A stretch of DNA of 64,000 nucleotides from Mixta hanseatica (GCF_023517775.1 NZ_CP082904.1:3596001-3660000); one strand, 5' to 3'; counted from the stretch's first letter, positions 1 through 9,260 are shown. Notes: generated from the sequence alone by a model not told the origin. A program made the numbers and translations.

Positions 1-348
1 ATCGCCTTCCCACGGACGGTTGGCGCTTGCTTTACGTCCGGCGTGTGCGATCTGAATGCCCGGTACGGCGCCTGCCGCTTTAATATCCCGGGCGATCTGC
101 GCCAGCTTTTCCGCCTGCTCGTCATTCCAGATACCCAGGCAGCCGGGGGTGATACGCCCTTCCGGCGCTACCGCCGTCGCCTCGACAATCACCAGACCCG
201 CGCCGCCGCGCGCCAGGCCGTTGTAGTGTACGCGATGCCAGTCGTTGATCAGACCGTCGGTAGCGGTGTACTGACACATCGGCGGAACCGCAATGCGGTT
301 GCGCAGCGTCACGTCTTTCAAAGAAAACGGTGAAAATAAACCTGACAT
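1..348 (-). CDS. NADH:flavin oxidoreductase, Old Yellow Enzyme family (partial, 5' part)
   Basis: The reverse strand reads open from an ATG at 346-348 to the window edge, giving the first 116 residues of a longer protein. An AAGAGG ribosome site lies just upstream. The translation shows LFSPFSLKDVTLRNRI, PMCQY, DWHRVHY, EATAV, PEGRITP and IQIAHAGRKAS. This is the N-terminal FMN-barrel signature of the YqjM/XenA (NamA) branch of Old Yellow Enzymes. These cytosolic flavoenzymes reduce activated C=C bonds with NAD(P)H. The 3' two thirds lie outside the window. The gene lies 84 bp downstream of the MFS gene on the same strand, so the two may be co-transcribed. The exact substrate cannot be told. 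Confidence 0.85.
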   Translation of the reverse strand, partial: MSGLFSPFSLKDVTLRNRIAVPPMCQYTATDGLINDWHRVHYNGLARGGAGLVIVEATAVAPEGRITPGCLGIWNDEQAEKLAQIARDIKAAGAVPGIQIAHAGRKASANRPWEGD

Positions 349-432
349 TTAAACCTCTTGCGTTCAGGAAAAATGAATATGGCCGAGCCGATCGGCCCAG
401 ACAGAAGACCGATAATAGCCCGCCCCTATTTT

Positions 433-1863
433 TTAAACTTCACCGTATTTGCTACGCATCATATTCTCGATCTCCTCCAGGCTTTTGCCGCGGGTTTCCG
501 GTAGCAGGAAGTAAACGAAAATGAAGGAACCGATATTCAGCAGCACAAACAGGAAGAAAGTCTGGTTACCGATCAGGTTCAGCATCAGCGGGAAGGCGAA
601 CGCTACGGTGGCATTACATATCCACTGAAACGAGACAGCGGTACCGGCCAGCGCGCCGCGAATTTTCATCGGGAACAACTCTGACATCAGCAGCCAGTAA
701 ACTGGCGAGATGCACATCTGCATAAAAAACAGGAATACCAGAATGCAGCCCAGCGCCAGATAGCTTTGCATTAGATTCTGCGGCAGCAAAGTTAGCGTCA
801 GGCCCAGCGCCACCTGCGTCAGGATAACGATGATCAGACCGGTCATCAGCATGCGTCGACGGCTAAAACGGCTTACTGCCCAGATCCCCACCAGCGTCGC
901 CAGCACCGATACCACGCCATTACCGATGGTGGCGGCAATGGACGCATTAGTGCCCATTCCGGTGGTTTTCAGGATAATCGGCGTGTAATACATAAAGGCA
1001 TTTACGCCGGTAAACTGCGCAACAAAGCCCAGACCACAGCCGGTCAGCAGCAGGCGGATCACCCAGCGCTCTTTGAGCAACTCCTTCACCGAAGGTCCTT
1101 TACGCGCCAGTTTCTCCTGCTTGCGCATCTCTGCCATCTCTTTGCGGATCTCGCGCGGCGTTTCCCTGAGTTTTTTAAGTACTTTCAGCGCCTCGGTGAA
1201 GCGACCTTCCGCCACCAGCCAGTGCGGCGAGGCGGGCACAAAGAAGGTACCGATAAACAACAGGATGCCCGGCACCATCGCCAACGCCAGCATATAGCGC
1301 CAGATATGCGGATCGTGCAGCGTATAACTCATGATGGTGCTCACCACATAGGCCAGCAACTGACCGCTGACAATCATCAACTCGTTGCGGCTAACCAGCG
1401 GCGCGCGGCGCTTAGGCCCGGCGATTTCGGCAATAAACACCGGCACGGTGGCAGAGCCGCCGCCGACGGCAATCCCCAGCACAAAGCGCATCGCCACCAT
1501 CACCGGCACCGACGGCGCAACGGCGGTGCCCAGCGCTCCGGCGATAAACAGTAGCGCCAGACTGCGCAGCGTCATGCGGCGACCAAAACGATCCGACATA
1601 AAGCCGCTAAGGAACGAGCCCAGCGCCGCGCCGAAAATCAACGATGAGGCGACCAGCCCCTCAGTGAAAGAGTTCAGCCCCAGCCCGCCCTGCGAAGGCG
1701 CAGCGGACATAAAGGGTAAAGAGCCGGAAATGATGCCGGTATCGTAGCCGAAGGCGAGCGCGCCCATGGTTGCGACCAGCACCACCAGAAAAATGCGTTG
1801 TCGCACAGTGTCTTTAGTTTCCGTCTCCTGTACGGATGACGGCTCAGATGGATAATCGGTCAT
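433..1863 (-). CDS. MFS sugar-porter family transporter (inositol/xylose-type)
   Basis: This 476-residue protein has the twelve hydrophobic segments expected of a major facilitator. Sugar-porter marks are GYDTGIISGSLPF in helix 1, DRFGRR after helix 2, PASPHWLVAEGR before the central loop, QFTGVNAFMYYTP in helix 7 and PETRGKSLEEIE at the C-terminus. The family imports sugars or polyols by proton symport across the inner membrane; IolT- and XylE-like proteins are the nearest types I recognise. The ATG at 1861-1863 follows a GGGAG ribosome site. It reads into the Old Yellow Enzyme gene, which suggests a shared transcript. The substrate is not determinable from the sequence. Confidence 0.88.
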   Translation of the reverse strand: MTDYPSEPSSVQETETKDTVRQRIFLVVLVATMGALAFGYDTGIISGSLPFMSAAPSQGGLGLNSFTEGLVASSLIFGAALGSFLSGFMSDRFGRRMTLRSLALLFIAGALGTAVAPSVPVMVAMRFVLGIAVGGGSATVPVFIAEIAGPKRRAPLVSRNELMIVSGQLLAYVVSTIMSYTLHDPHIWRYMLALAMVPGILLFIGTFFVPASPHWLVAEGRFTEALKVLKKLRETPREIRKEMAEMRKQEKLARKGPSVKELLKERWVIRLLLTGCGLGFVAQFTGVNAFMYYTPIILKTTGMGTNASIAATIGNGVVSVLATLVGIWAVSRFSRRRMLMTGLIIVILTQVALGLTLTLLPQNLMQSYLALGCILVFLFFMQMCISPVYWLLMSELFPMKIRGALAGTAVSFQWICNATVAFAFPLMLNLIGNQTFFLFVLLNIGSFIFVYFLLPETRGKSLEEIENMMRSKYGEV

Positions 1864-2468
1864 AGTGCTCCCTGTTATTAATTTTGTAATGTTTTGTGCA
1901 GATGTTGTTGTTTGAAACTAAAGGGATTTGCTCCACCGAAAGAGAGAAAGGTAAAGATAAGTCTAAACCGGCTTCGCTGAAACCGCCTGTTTCCGTGACA
2001 GGAATCACAATGAAAAGGGTACAGACGAACAATAAACAGGCAGGCGGGTAAAATTTGTTCGCTCAAACGTTGTCCATTGCTTATCCGCGTAACGTCATCT
2101 CCATCTCGCCATGCTATAAATTAATTTTGTTAATATTTACCTTGTCACAGCCTATCGCTCTCCCGTTTAAATAATCTAACGCTTTCTCTCGGCTTCACCT
2201 GCGCCACTTATTAAGCACCCATCATCGGCGTTCAGCGATAACCAGCTGCGCGAATCAACGTTCCCTGCGTGAATTTTTTGCCATAAATTCTTTTCGCCGT
2301 CGCCGCTATTCTTCAGCCAATGCCCCTCTTAATGTTAAATATTAATGATTAATTTCGCGATTTAACGTGCAAAGGCATTACCGACATTGTGAAAATTTTG
2401 TCTTTTAAACGTAACAAAAAATAAACAAATCTTGCCTATAGTGGCTGCTCTTTCACCCAGGAGGCGCC
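1864..2468. promoter_or_regulatory. Divergent intergenic region upstream of the MFS gene and the TonB-PLD operon
   Basis: About 600 AT-rich bases without a convincing gene. It must hold promoters for both flanking operons. TATAGT at 2437-2442 could be a -10 box for the rightward operon, although no good -35 is seen. The stretch 2338-2356, centred on TTAATGATTAA, matches about 12 of 19 positions of the Fur consensus as aligned by eye. In such AT-rich sequence that is weak support. The first gene to the right has a GGAGG ribosome site. Confidence 0.35.
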
Positions 2469-2873
2469 ATGCGAAGCTGGAACGAACCGAAGAAAAACAA
2501 AGCGCATATTGAACTGATCCCAATGATCGACGTGATGATGTTTTTGCTGGTGTTCTTTGTGCTGATTAGCCTGAATGTAATACCGGCACAGGGACTGAAA
2601 ACGCAGCTGCCGGGCGCGGCAAGCGCGCAACAGCTGAAACCGCAAAAGAAAGCGATTGTGACGCTGGGTGATAACGATCGGCTACAGCTGGATGGGCAAC
2701 CGATCGCCCTGCAAGATTTAGTGGGGAGGCTGAAGCAGCAGCAGCGTGACGAACCGCTGACCATTATCCTCAACAGCGATAAAGGCGTCGCCGTAGAGCG
2801 ACTGGTAGCCGTGATGGATAACCTGCGCCAGGGCGGCTTCACCTCCGTTTCTATCGCCACACGGAAACTGTGA
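2469..2873 (+). CDS. ExbD/TolR-family energy-transducing protein
   Basis: A 134-residue protein with a short cytoplasmic N-terminus, one membrane helix (about residues 17-37) and a periplasmic domain, as in ExbD/TolR. The helix begins IPMIDVMMFLLVFFV, which keeps the aspartate that carries protons in this family. It would form a proton-driven motor with the ExbB-like protein encoded at 5924-6568 and energise the TonB protein of the next gene. GGAGG precedes the ATG, and the tonB start lies one base past its stop. It is distinct from the standard exbD at 44605-45027. Confidence 0.9.
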   Translation: MRSWNEPKKNKAHIELIPMIDVMMFLLVFFVLISLNVIPAQGLKTQLPGAASAQQLKPQKKAIVTLGDNDRLQLDGQPIALQDLVGRLKQQQRDEPLTIILNSDKGVAVERLVAVMDNLRQGGFTSVSIATRKL

Positions 2874-2874
2874 T

Positions 2875-3627
2875 ATGTACGCGCTCTATCGTTCCCGCCA
2901 TATGTTGAGCTGGCTGCCTGCCCTTGCGGCAGCAGGATGGATGCTGTGGATTAACCAGCAGGTCACGCTAAAAGTTCAGCCTCGTTACGATGAATCCACC
3001 ATGGAACTGGTGCTGGCGGAGCCGCCAGTGTCAGAAACGCCCGCCGAGCCGGAACCGGAACCTGAGCCGACGCCACAGCCGGAGCCAGAACCTCCTCCGG
3101 TAGCCGATCCGCTACCAGAGCCGATTGCCGCGCCGCAGCCGGTTGTACCGCCGCAGCCTCAACCAAAGCCGAAGCCCAAAGCGGTGGCGCAGCCAAAACC
3201 CAGGCCACAGACTACGCCCCGCTCACAGCCGGCGCCCGTGACACAAACGCGCACCGCCGCTCAGGCGCCTTCCGCCGCCGCGCCGCGCCCGTCGGCGGCC
3301 AGCAGCAACGCCGCTAATGCGGGTGCGCTGGAAAACGGTTATTTACAGGCGCTGCGCCGCGATCTGGAACAGCGTAAGCGTTATCCCACCGGCCGCCAGG
3401 CATCGCTTGAGCGCCCGGAAGGTAGCGTCGAGATCTGGCTGGAAGTCGATCGCAGCGGCCGCGTTATCGCCTCCGGCATCGTCAGTAAAGCGCGCAGCAT
3501 GCTGTTAAACCGCGCAGCCAGCAGCAGCCTGCAAAGCATCAGCCAGCTTAAGCCTTTCCCCGAAGGCGCTTTCGCCGGTCAAAGCCGTAAACGTTTTACC
3601 GCCACGTTCAATTACCGGGCGCCCTGA
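2875..3627 (+). CDS. TonB-family protein
   Basis: A 250-residue protein with TonB layout: an N-terminal membrane helix (about residues 11-28), a long periplasmic Pro/Glu and Pro/Lys linker (about 50-125, with PEPEPEPTPQPEPEP and PQPKPKPKAV stretches) and a C-terminal TonB domain (about 150-250). The domain carries YLQALRRDLEQRKRYP, the EIWLEVDRSGRV strand and a terminal ATFNY strand. TonB couples the ExbB/ExbD motor to outer-membrane receptors, here probably the receptor encoded next. Translation is likely coupled to the upstream gene. The gene sits inside a receptor operon, so it is probably a private TonB and not the housekeeping one. Confidence 0.9.
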   Translation: MYALYRSRHMLSWLPALAAAGWMLWINQQVTLKVQPRYDESTMELVLAEPPVSETPAEPEPEPEPTPQPEPEPPPVADPLPEPIAAPQPVVPPQPQPKPKPKAVAQPKPRPQTTPRSQPAPVTQTRTAAQAPSAAAPRPSAASSNAANAGALENGYLQALRRDLEQRKRYPTGRQASLERPEGSVEIWLEVDRSGRVIASGIVSKARSMLLNRAASSSLQSISQLKPFPEGAFAGQSRKRFTATFNYRAP

Positions 3628-3663
3628 TGCCCGGAACCTTTCATCGCACCACAGGAAAAGAAA

Positions 3664-5904
3664 ATGACCACCTTTAAACGTTCTGGAATTTATCTTGCGG
3701 TTATGGCTGCGCTGTTGCCCGGCCTGGCGCAGGCGGAAGAAAACAGTGATGTCGGCACCATTGATGTGCAGGGCGTCTCTCTGGGCGGCGGGATGATGGT
3801 TCAGGAGGAGACGCCCAAAGCGCGATCCACCGTCACCAAAGAGGCGATGGATAAAATGCCCTCCGCCGCCAACGCCATCGATAAGCTGAAGTATACGCCG
3901 GGGCTAAACGTTAACAGCACCGACGCCAGCGGTCTGAGCGGCGTTGACTACACCATGCGCGGGATGAATTCCGATCAGATCGGTCTGTCGATGGATGGCA
4001 TTCCGATTAATGATTCCGGCAACTATGCGGTTTACCCTAACCTGTTAGGCGATGCGGAAAACCTGCAGGAGATCTTTGTGACGCAGGGTGCCTCCGAGGC
4101 GGACGGCCCGCATATTGGCTCCAGCGGCGGCAATATTGGGCTGGTGACCCGGCGTCCGGCGAAAGCGTTTGGCGGCTTCGTTAAACAGACGCTGGGCAGT
4201 AACGATCTCAGCAAAACCTTTGCGCGTCTGGAAACCGGTGAATACAACGGCTTCAGCAACTGGCTCTCTTATTCCCATACCGAAGCGAAAAAGTGGCGTG
4301 GCGAAGGCCGTCTCTATTCCGATAAGTTTGAAATGAATTCGCTGTTTGAGGCGGAAAACGGCAATGTCAGCAACCTGATCGTAAAGTATAACCGTCAGGA
4401 AAACAGCAACTACAACTCCATCAGCAAGGCGCAGTTTGAGCAGGAAGGACGCGACAGTGATTTTCCCTCCTCACCACAGTACAACAGCCGTGGCCAGCTG
4501 AGCCGCTATTACAAGCTGAATCGTAACCCGTTTGAAAACCTGACCGTTAGCTTTAGTCAGAAGCTACAACTGCGTGATAACCTGAGCTGGACCATCCAAC
4601 CTTACTATTACTGGGGCAACGGCGGCAGCTTTAGTAGCCAGAGCGCGTCAACCCTTTCGTCCACCTCTGACCAGGCCGGACAGTACGATTTAAGCAATCT
4701 GAGCAGCAATACCTACTATCGTCCTTCATGGACGCAAACCTGGCGTCCCGGCATTACGACGAAATTAAAGTGGGACATTAACGAGCAGCATAGCCTTGAT
4801 GTCGGCTACTGGTATGAACGCGCGCGCCAGCGCCAGACGCAGCCGTTTATCAGCATTAATGCAGATGGTAATCCGGCGGAGCTGTGGGGCGAGCCAGGCG
4901 GGTCGCATCAGGTAAAAGACGCTAACGGCAATACGGTACAGGGTCGCGATCAATATACCGTTACGCCCGCGCAAAAAATTTGGCTACAGGATAGCTGGTA
5001 CCTTTCACCTGACTGGACGCTGGTGGGCGGCCTGGCCTGGCAGCACGTGGAACGGCGCGGCGAAAACAATGGCAGCCTGTATAACAGCCCGGAAGATCGT
5101 CGCGCCAGCTACCATAAATTCTTGCCCAACTTCAGCGCCAGCTATCGCCTGAACCAGCAGAACCAGCTGTTCTACAGCCTGTCGCGCAATATGCGTACCC
5201 CGCCCAACTATGTGCTGTACAACGTCGGCGATTCGATCAGCACCAAACCCGAGCTGAGCTGGAACCATGAACTGGGATGGCGTTTCCAGCAGGAAGATAT
5301 GCTGCTGAGCGCCACGCTGTTCTACCTGCGCTATAGCGATCGACAGGTATCCACCACCAATAGCGATGGCGATTATGAAATGATGAACGTCGGTAAGGTG
5401 GAAAACCGCGGGATCGAGCTGGAGTGGAGCGGCCAGCTGCCGCACCACTTTAACTATTACGCCTCTTACACTTTCACCGATTCGGAGCAGAAAGAGGATC
5501 TCACCAGCGATGGCGTTACTCTGCCCACTTCTGGCAAAACATTGCCTAACGTGCCGAAAAACCTGTTGAATATGACGCTGGGCTACGATGACGGCCTGTG
5601 GTACAGCGGCGTCACCGCTAAATATGTCGGCGCGTTTTACGGCGATCTGACCAATGATGAAAAAGTGGGTGGCCGCACGGTCTTTGATCTGGCGGCAGGC
5701 GTTCATCTGCCGGTCGATAAGAAGATAGTGAAAAGCGCCGCGCTGCGTTTCGGCATCGATAACCTGTTTGATAAAGAGTATCTCACTTCGGCACGCACCA
5801 CCGTGTTTAACGCCAGCGCGCGTAACGGGCTGGACGCCGCCACGCCTTATTACAACGTCGGCGAGGAGCGCACCTTCAGCGTCTCGCTGGAAGCCACTTT
5901 CTGA
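3664..5904 (+). CDS. TonB-dependent outer-membrane receptor
   Basis: A 746-residue receptor. A signal peptide (residues 1-24, ending LAQA) is followed by a candidate TonB box (GTIDVQGV), a plug domain (about 45-170, with YTMRGMNSDQIGLSMDGIP) and a 22-strand barrel. It ends with the C-terminal NLFDKEYL motif and a terminal phenylalanine, as needed for outer-membrane assembly. Such receptors import siderophores, cobalamin, sugars or other scarce molecules. The plug and barrel do not identify the ligand. Its co-encoded ExbD/TonB/ExbB set suggests a dedicated energy supply, and the downstream exported PLD-fold enzyme suggests a substrate carrying phosphodiester bonds. That last link is inference. 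Confidence 0.9.
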   Translation: MTTFKRSGIYLAVMAALLPGLAQAEENSDVGTIDVQGVSLGGGMMVQEETPKARSTVTKEAMDKMPSAANAIDKLKYTPGLNVNSTDASGLSGVDYTMRGMNSDQIGLSMDGIPINDSGNYAVYPNLLGDAENLQEIFVTQGASEADGPHIGSSGGNIGLVTRRPAKAFGGFVKQTLGSNDLSKTFARLETGEYNGFSNWLSYSHTEAKKWRGEGRLYSDKFEMNSLFEAENGNVSNLIVKYNRQENSNYNSISKAQFEQEGRDSDFPSSPQYNSRGQLSRYYKLNRNPFENLTVSFSQKLQLRDNLSWTIQPYYYWGNGGSFSSQSASTLSSTSDQAGQYDLSNLSSNTYYRPSWTQTWRPGITTKLKWDINEQHSLDVGYWYERARQRQTQPFISINADGNPAELWGEPGGSHQVKDANGNTVQGRDQYTVTPAQKIWLQDSWYLSPDWTLVGGLAWQHVERRGENNGSLYNSPEDRRASYHKFLPNFSASYRLNQQNQLFYSLSRNMRTPPNYVLYNVGDSISTKPELSWNHELGWRFQQEDMLLSATLFYLRYSDRQVSTTNSDGDYEMMNVGKVENRGIELEWSGQLPHHFNYYASYTFTDSEQKEDLTSDGVTLPTSGKTLPNVPKNLLNMTLGYDDGLWYSGVTAKYVGAFYGDLTNDEKVGGRTVFDLAAGVHLPVDKKIVKSAALRFGIDNLFDKEYLTSARTTVFNASARNGLDAATPYYNVGEERTFSVSLEATF

Positions 5905-5923
5905 TTAAACAGGAATCAACCCC

Positions 5924-6568
5924 ATGAACGCGACCTTACTTCACGACATTATCTTTTATATCATGTACTTTGCGCTGGCTATCGCGCTGGTGATCATTAT
6001 TGAGCGGGCTATCAGCTTCGCCTGGACCTGGCGCCAGGCGCGACAGCTGGAGCGGGCGCTGACGCCGCAGACGCGCCAGATTGACGCCCTGCCCGCCGAT
6101 CTGCTGCGCCGCAGCAGCCTACCGCTGACGATGATCCAGCCGATTTTGCTGCATAAAAACCAGCATAGCGCGCAGATGCTAAATGACCTGGTAGAGACCC
6201 AGTATCTGCTCAGCAAACCGCGGTTAAACCGCGGGCTGTGGCTACTGGAAACCATCGTCACCGCCGCGCCGCTGCTCGGCCTGTTGGGCACGGTGATGGG
6301 AATTATCGATACCTTTAAGGCGCTTTCCGCCTCCGGCGTTTCTGAACCGAGCCTGGTATCGGCGGGCATGGGCACCGCGCTGTATGCCACCGGCCTCGGC
6401 ATCGCCATCGCGCTGATTGCGCTGGTAGGCAATAATTATCTGCAAAGCCGTATGGACCGCATTGGTGAACTGTTAAAGGTGCTGCTGATCCGGGCCGCTG
6501 GCTCGGCGCCGCCGCAGCCAACAACCGCCGAGGCCTGGATGGAAAGCGGAGCGCAGCGCTATGCCTGA
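5924..6568 (+). CDS. ExbB/TolQ/MotA-family proton channel subunit
   Basis: A 214-residue inner-membrane protein with an N-terminal helix (about 10-32) and two helices further on. The family signatures are PLLGLLGTVMGIIDTF (about residues 113-128) and GMGTALYATGLGIAIA. These helices form the pentameric ExbB channel around the ExbD helices. It is shorter than canonical ExbB because the cytoplasmic loop is reduced. It lies after the receptor gene instead of beside its exbD partner, so the motor genes flank tonB and the receptor. Its stop overlaps the next start by 8 bp, which implies translational coupling with the PLD gene. Confidence 0.88.
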   Translation: MNATLLHDIIFYIMYFALAIALVIIIERAISFAWTWRQARQLERALTPQTRQIDALPADLLRRSSLPLTMIQPILLHKNQHSAQMLNDLVETQYLLSKPRLNRGLWLLETIVTAAPLLGLLGTVMGIIDTFKALSASGVSEPSLVSAGMGTALYATGLGIAIALIALVGNNYLQSRMDRIGELLKVLLIRAAGSAPPQPTTAEAWMESGAQRYA

Positions 6569-7820
6569 TATTTTTTGGCGCAGGTGGCTACGCCGCCTGC
6601 CTTATTTCTTCTGGAGCAGCACTCTGTTGATATTAAGCCCCAACGCCAGCGCGCGTTTTGAAATCGATGGTTATGAGCTGGTGTATAGCGCGCCGACGGA
6701 AACCCAACTGCAGGCGGAAGATTTGCGTCGCAGCGACGAAGTCTGGCGCGAAATGTTTGCGGCCGCGCAACAGCGCATCGATATTGCACAGTTTTATGTT
6801 GCCGGTCAGTCAGGATCGCGACTGGATCAGGTGCTGCAAACGCTGCGCGCCGCGGGCGAGCGCGGGGTGAAAATCCGCTTTTTAATGGAAGAGAAAGGGC
6901 TACGCAACAGTACCTCAGAGACGCTGGAACAGTTAAAAAGCATTCCCAACCTTGAGCTGCGCCTGATGCCGTTTGGCAAACTCAGCGGCGGCATCATCCA
7001 TGCTAAATATTTTGTGGTGGACAATCAGCAGGCCTTTGTCGGCAGCCAGAACTTTGACTGGCGCGCGCTGGAGCATATTCAGGAAACTGGCCTACGCATC
7101 AGCGATGCGCCAGTGGTGGCGCAGATCGCCGCGATTTTTAATCAGGACTGGCAGGCGCAATCGTTGCTGGCTGACCATCGCCCGGTGCCGCCTCTGCCGC
7201 AAAGTGAACCTCGCGCCGATCTGCGCAGCGGCAATTACCTGGTCGCCAGCCCACGCAGCTGGAATCCGCCAGGGGTGGCAGACTCCCAGGCAGCTTTAGT
7301 ACAGCTGTTGGCGTCGGCGACGGAGACGGTACGCGTTCAAGTAATGGACTATGCACCGCTCTCTTACGGGCCGCAACGCAGCCGCCCTTTTTATCCGGTT
7401 ATCGATAATGCCTTACGCAGCGCGGCAGCGCGTGGCGTGCAAATTGAACTGATGGTGGCTGACTGGAACACCAACCGACCGGATATCGACTGGCTAAAAA
7501 GCCTGGCGCTGGTACCCGGCGTGCAGATCAAAGTGGTTACTATCCCCCCGGCCAGCGGCGGCTTTATTCCCTATGCCCGGGTGATCCACAGCAAAATAAT
7601 GATCCTTGACGATCGCCTCGCCTGGGTCGGCACCAGCAACTGGCGCGGCGGCTATCTGGATAACTCGCGAAACCTGGAGCTGGTGTTAAATAACGAGCGC
7701 ATGGCACAGCGGCTAAAGCAGCTTTATCAGCAGCTGTGGGACAGCCCCTACGCCGCAGCGCTGCGCATCGATTATAATTATCCGCCACCGCAGCCGGGCG
7801 GCGAGAAAACGTCGCCCTGA
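6561..7820 (+). CDS. Exported phospholipase D-like protein with two HKD motifs
   Basis: A 419-residue protein with a basic N-terminus and hydrophobic segment (about 12-32, ending NASA) that looks like a Sec signal, so it probably acts in the periplasm. Both catalytic HKD motifs are intact: HAKYFVVD (H147, K149, D154) followed by GSQNFDWRAL, and HSKIMILD (H343, K345, D350) followed by GTSNWRGGY. The two-lobed PLD fold hydrolyses or transfers phosphodiester groups through a histidine intermediate. GSxNxDWRxL and GTSNW recall the PLD3/PLD4/poxvirus-K4 branch, whose animal members include nucleases; I recall this and did not test it. Its start overlaps the exbB-like stop by 8 bp, making it the last gene of the TonB operon. 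Confidence 0.87.
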   Translation: MPDIFWRRWLRRLPYFFWSSTLLILSPNASARFEIDGYELVYSAPTETQLQAEDLRRSDEVWREMFAAAQQRIDIAQFYVAGQSGSRLDQVLQTLRAAGERGVKIRFLMEEKGLRNSTSETLEQLKSIPNLELRLMPFGKLSGGIIHAKYFVVDNQQAFVGSQNFDWRALEHIQETGLRISDAPVVAQIAAIFNQDWQAQSLLADHRPVPPLPQSEPRADLRSGNYLVASPRSWNPPGVADSQAALVQLLASATETVRVQVMDYAPLSYGPQRSRPFYPVIDNALRSAAARGVQIELMVADWNTNRPDIDWLKSLALVPGVQIKVVTIPPASGGFIPYARVIHSKIMILDDRLAWVGTSNWRGGYLDNSRNLELVLNNERMAQRLKQLYQQLWDSPYAAALRIDYNYPPPQPGGEKTSP

Positions 7821-7865
7821 CAGTCTGGCTTACAACCCGGGTGGCGGGATGCCTGCCGCCCTGTC

Positions 7866-9260
7866 TCAGGCCTGGCGCGGCACCATCAGCGCTATGGTCA
7901 TAAAAGAAATCACGCAGAACGCCACATTCACCAGCAGGCCTGCCGTCGCAGCGGTTGCCGCGCCCAGCGGCAGCATAGCCGCATAGACCGAGGCGGAAAT
8001 GGCGATGCCGAACGCCCCGCCCAGCGAACTAGCCATTTTGTAGATGCCGGAGGCTACGCCGATTTTATCCTCCGGCGCGTTGGAAATAGCGGTATCGGTA
8101 GAGGGCGTGGCATAAAAACCCAGTCCGAGGCCAAACAGGATATAGCCGACAAACACCGCCGCTACGTAGAGGCTGTCAGGCAGCTGCGTTAGCGCCATTA
8201 GCGCCACGCCGCTGCCGGTAATCGCAGTACCCCACAGCATGGGTTTACGCGCCCCTACCTTTTGCAGCAGCATTTCCCCCACGCGGATCATCGCCAGTAC
8301 CGCAATCAGGTAGCCCACGGTCAGCATCCCCGACTGAAAGGCACTGAAGCCGCGCCCCTGCTGCACATAAATACTGGCGACCATCAGCGTACCGGCAACG
8401 GCGTTCAGTAAAAAGTTAGAGAGCGTCGCCCCGCTCCAGGCGCGCTGCTTAAACAGGGCGAAATCGATAAAGCTGGCGCTTTTTTTACGTCGCGCGCCGG
8501 TGAAAAATAGCATCGCCGCCAGCAAAAATATCCCGCTGGGGATCAGGATCAGACTGTTTGTCCAGCCGAAGGCGTTGCCCTTGGTAATCGCCCAGTTCAG
8601 GCAGACCAGCATCACGACAAAGGTCAACAGGCCAAAATAATCAAAGCGATGGCTAGCGGTGGTGGTGACCTTGCTTTCCGGCGTGCCGCGAATCAGCAGC
8701 ATCCCCGCCAGCGCAAAGAGGATCGACAGAATGAATATCCAATTCCAGCCGCAGTAAGTGGCTATCGCGCCGCCCGCCAGGGAGCAGAGGCCGGAGCCGC
8801 CCCAGGAGCCGATTGACCAGTAACTCAGCGCCCGCTGCCGCGCCGCGTCCTGATAACAAGTTTTTATTAATGCCAGCGTAGCCGGCATAATACAGGCGGC
8901 GGAAAGTCCCTGAATAATACGCCCAATAGCGAACAACAGGGTATTTTGCGCCACGATCAGACACAGGCAGCCAATAATACTTAATACAAACCCCAGCTGG
9001 GTTATTTTCACCCGGCCAACGCGATCGGCAACACCGCCCGCCACCACAATAAAACAGCCGGAAAATAATCCAGTCAGGCTAATGGCTAAATTTAACGATC
9101 CCAGCGGAATAGCCACATCCTGCTGAATAGCCGGTACAATATTCACCACCGACTGAGCAAATAGCCAAAACGTCAGCACGCCGGCCATAATTCCAATAAT
9201 TAATCGACCGCTTCCCTGAACCGCTACGGGTTGATTTTGATTGTCTTCTGTCGCGGGCAT
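7866..9260 (-). CDS. MFS transporter, DHA2-like (drug/multidrug type)
   Basis: About 464 residues with 13-14 hydrophobic segments, as in the 14-helix DHA2 exporters. Motif A appears as GGVADRVGRVKI, and IGRIIQGLSAACIMPATLALI matches the gate region before helix 5. I chose the ATG at 9258-9260 (MPATEDN) because AGAGGGA lies seven bases upstream. A GTG at 9311 would add 17 poorly supported residues. It is probably a proton-driven exporter of amphipathic compounds. The amidohydrolase gene lies 77 bp upstream on the same strand, so the pair may form an operon linking hydrolysis with transport. The substrate is unknown. Confidence 0.85.
   Translation of the reverse strand: MPATEDNQNQPVAVQGSGRLIIGIMAGVLTFWLFAQSVVNIVPAIQQDVAIPLGSLNLAISLTGLFSGCFIVVAGGVADRVGRVKITQLGFVLSIIGCLCLIVAQNTLLFAIGRIIQGLSAACIMPATLALIKTCYQDAARQRALSYWSIGSWGGSGLCSLAGGAIATYCGWNWIFILSILFALAGMLLIRGTPESKVTTTASHRFDYFGLLTFVVMLVCLNWAITKGNAFGWTNSLILIPSGIFLLAAMLFFTGARRKKSASFIDFALFKQRAWSGATLSNFLLNAVAGTLMVASIYVQQGRGFSAFQSGMLTVGYLIAVLAMIRVGEMLLQKVGARKPMLWGTAITGSGVALMALTQLPDSLYVAAVFVGYILFGLGLGFYATPSTDTAISNAPEDKIGVASGIYKMASSLGGAFGIAISASVYAAMLPLGAATAATAGLLVNVAFCVISFMTIALMVPRQA

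Noticed and set aside
5005-5706. 233-codon reverse frame opposite the TonB-dependent receptor
   Set aside because: A shadow of the receptor coding sequence, with no motif or start signal.
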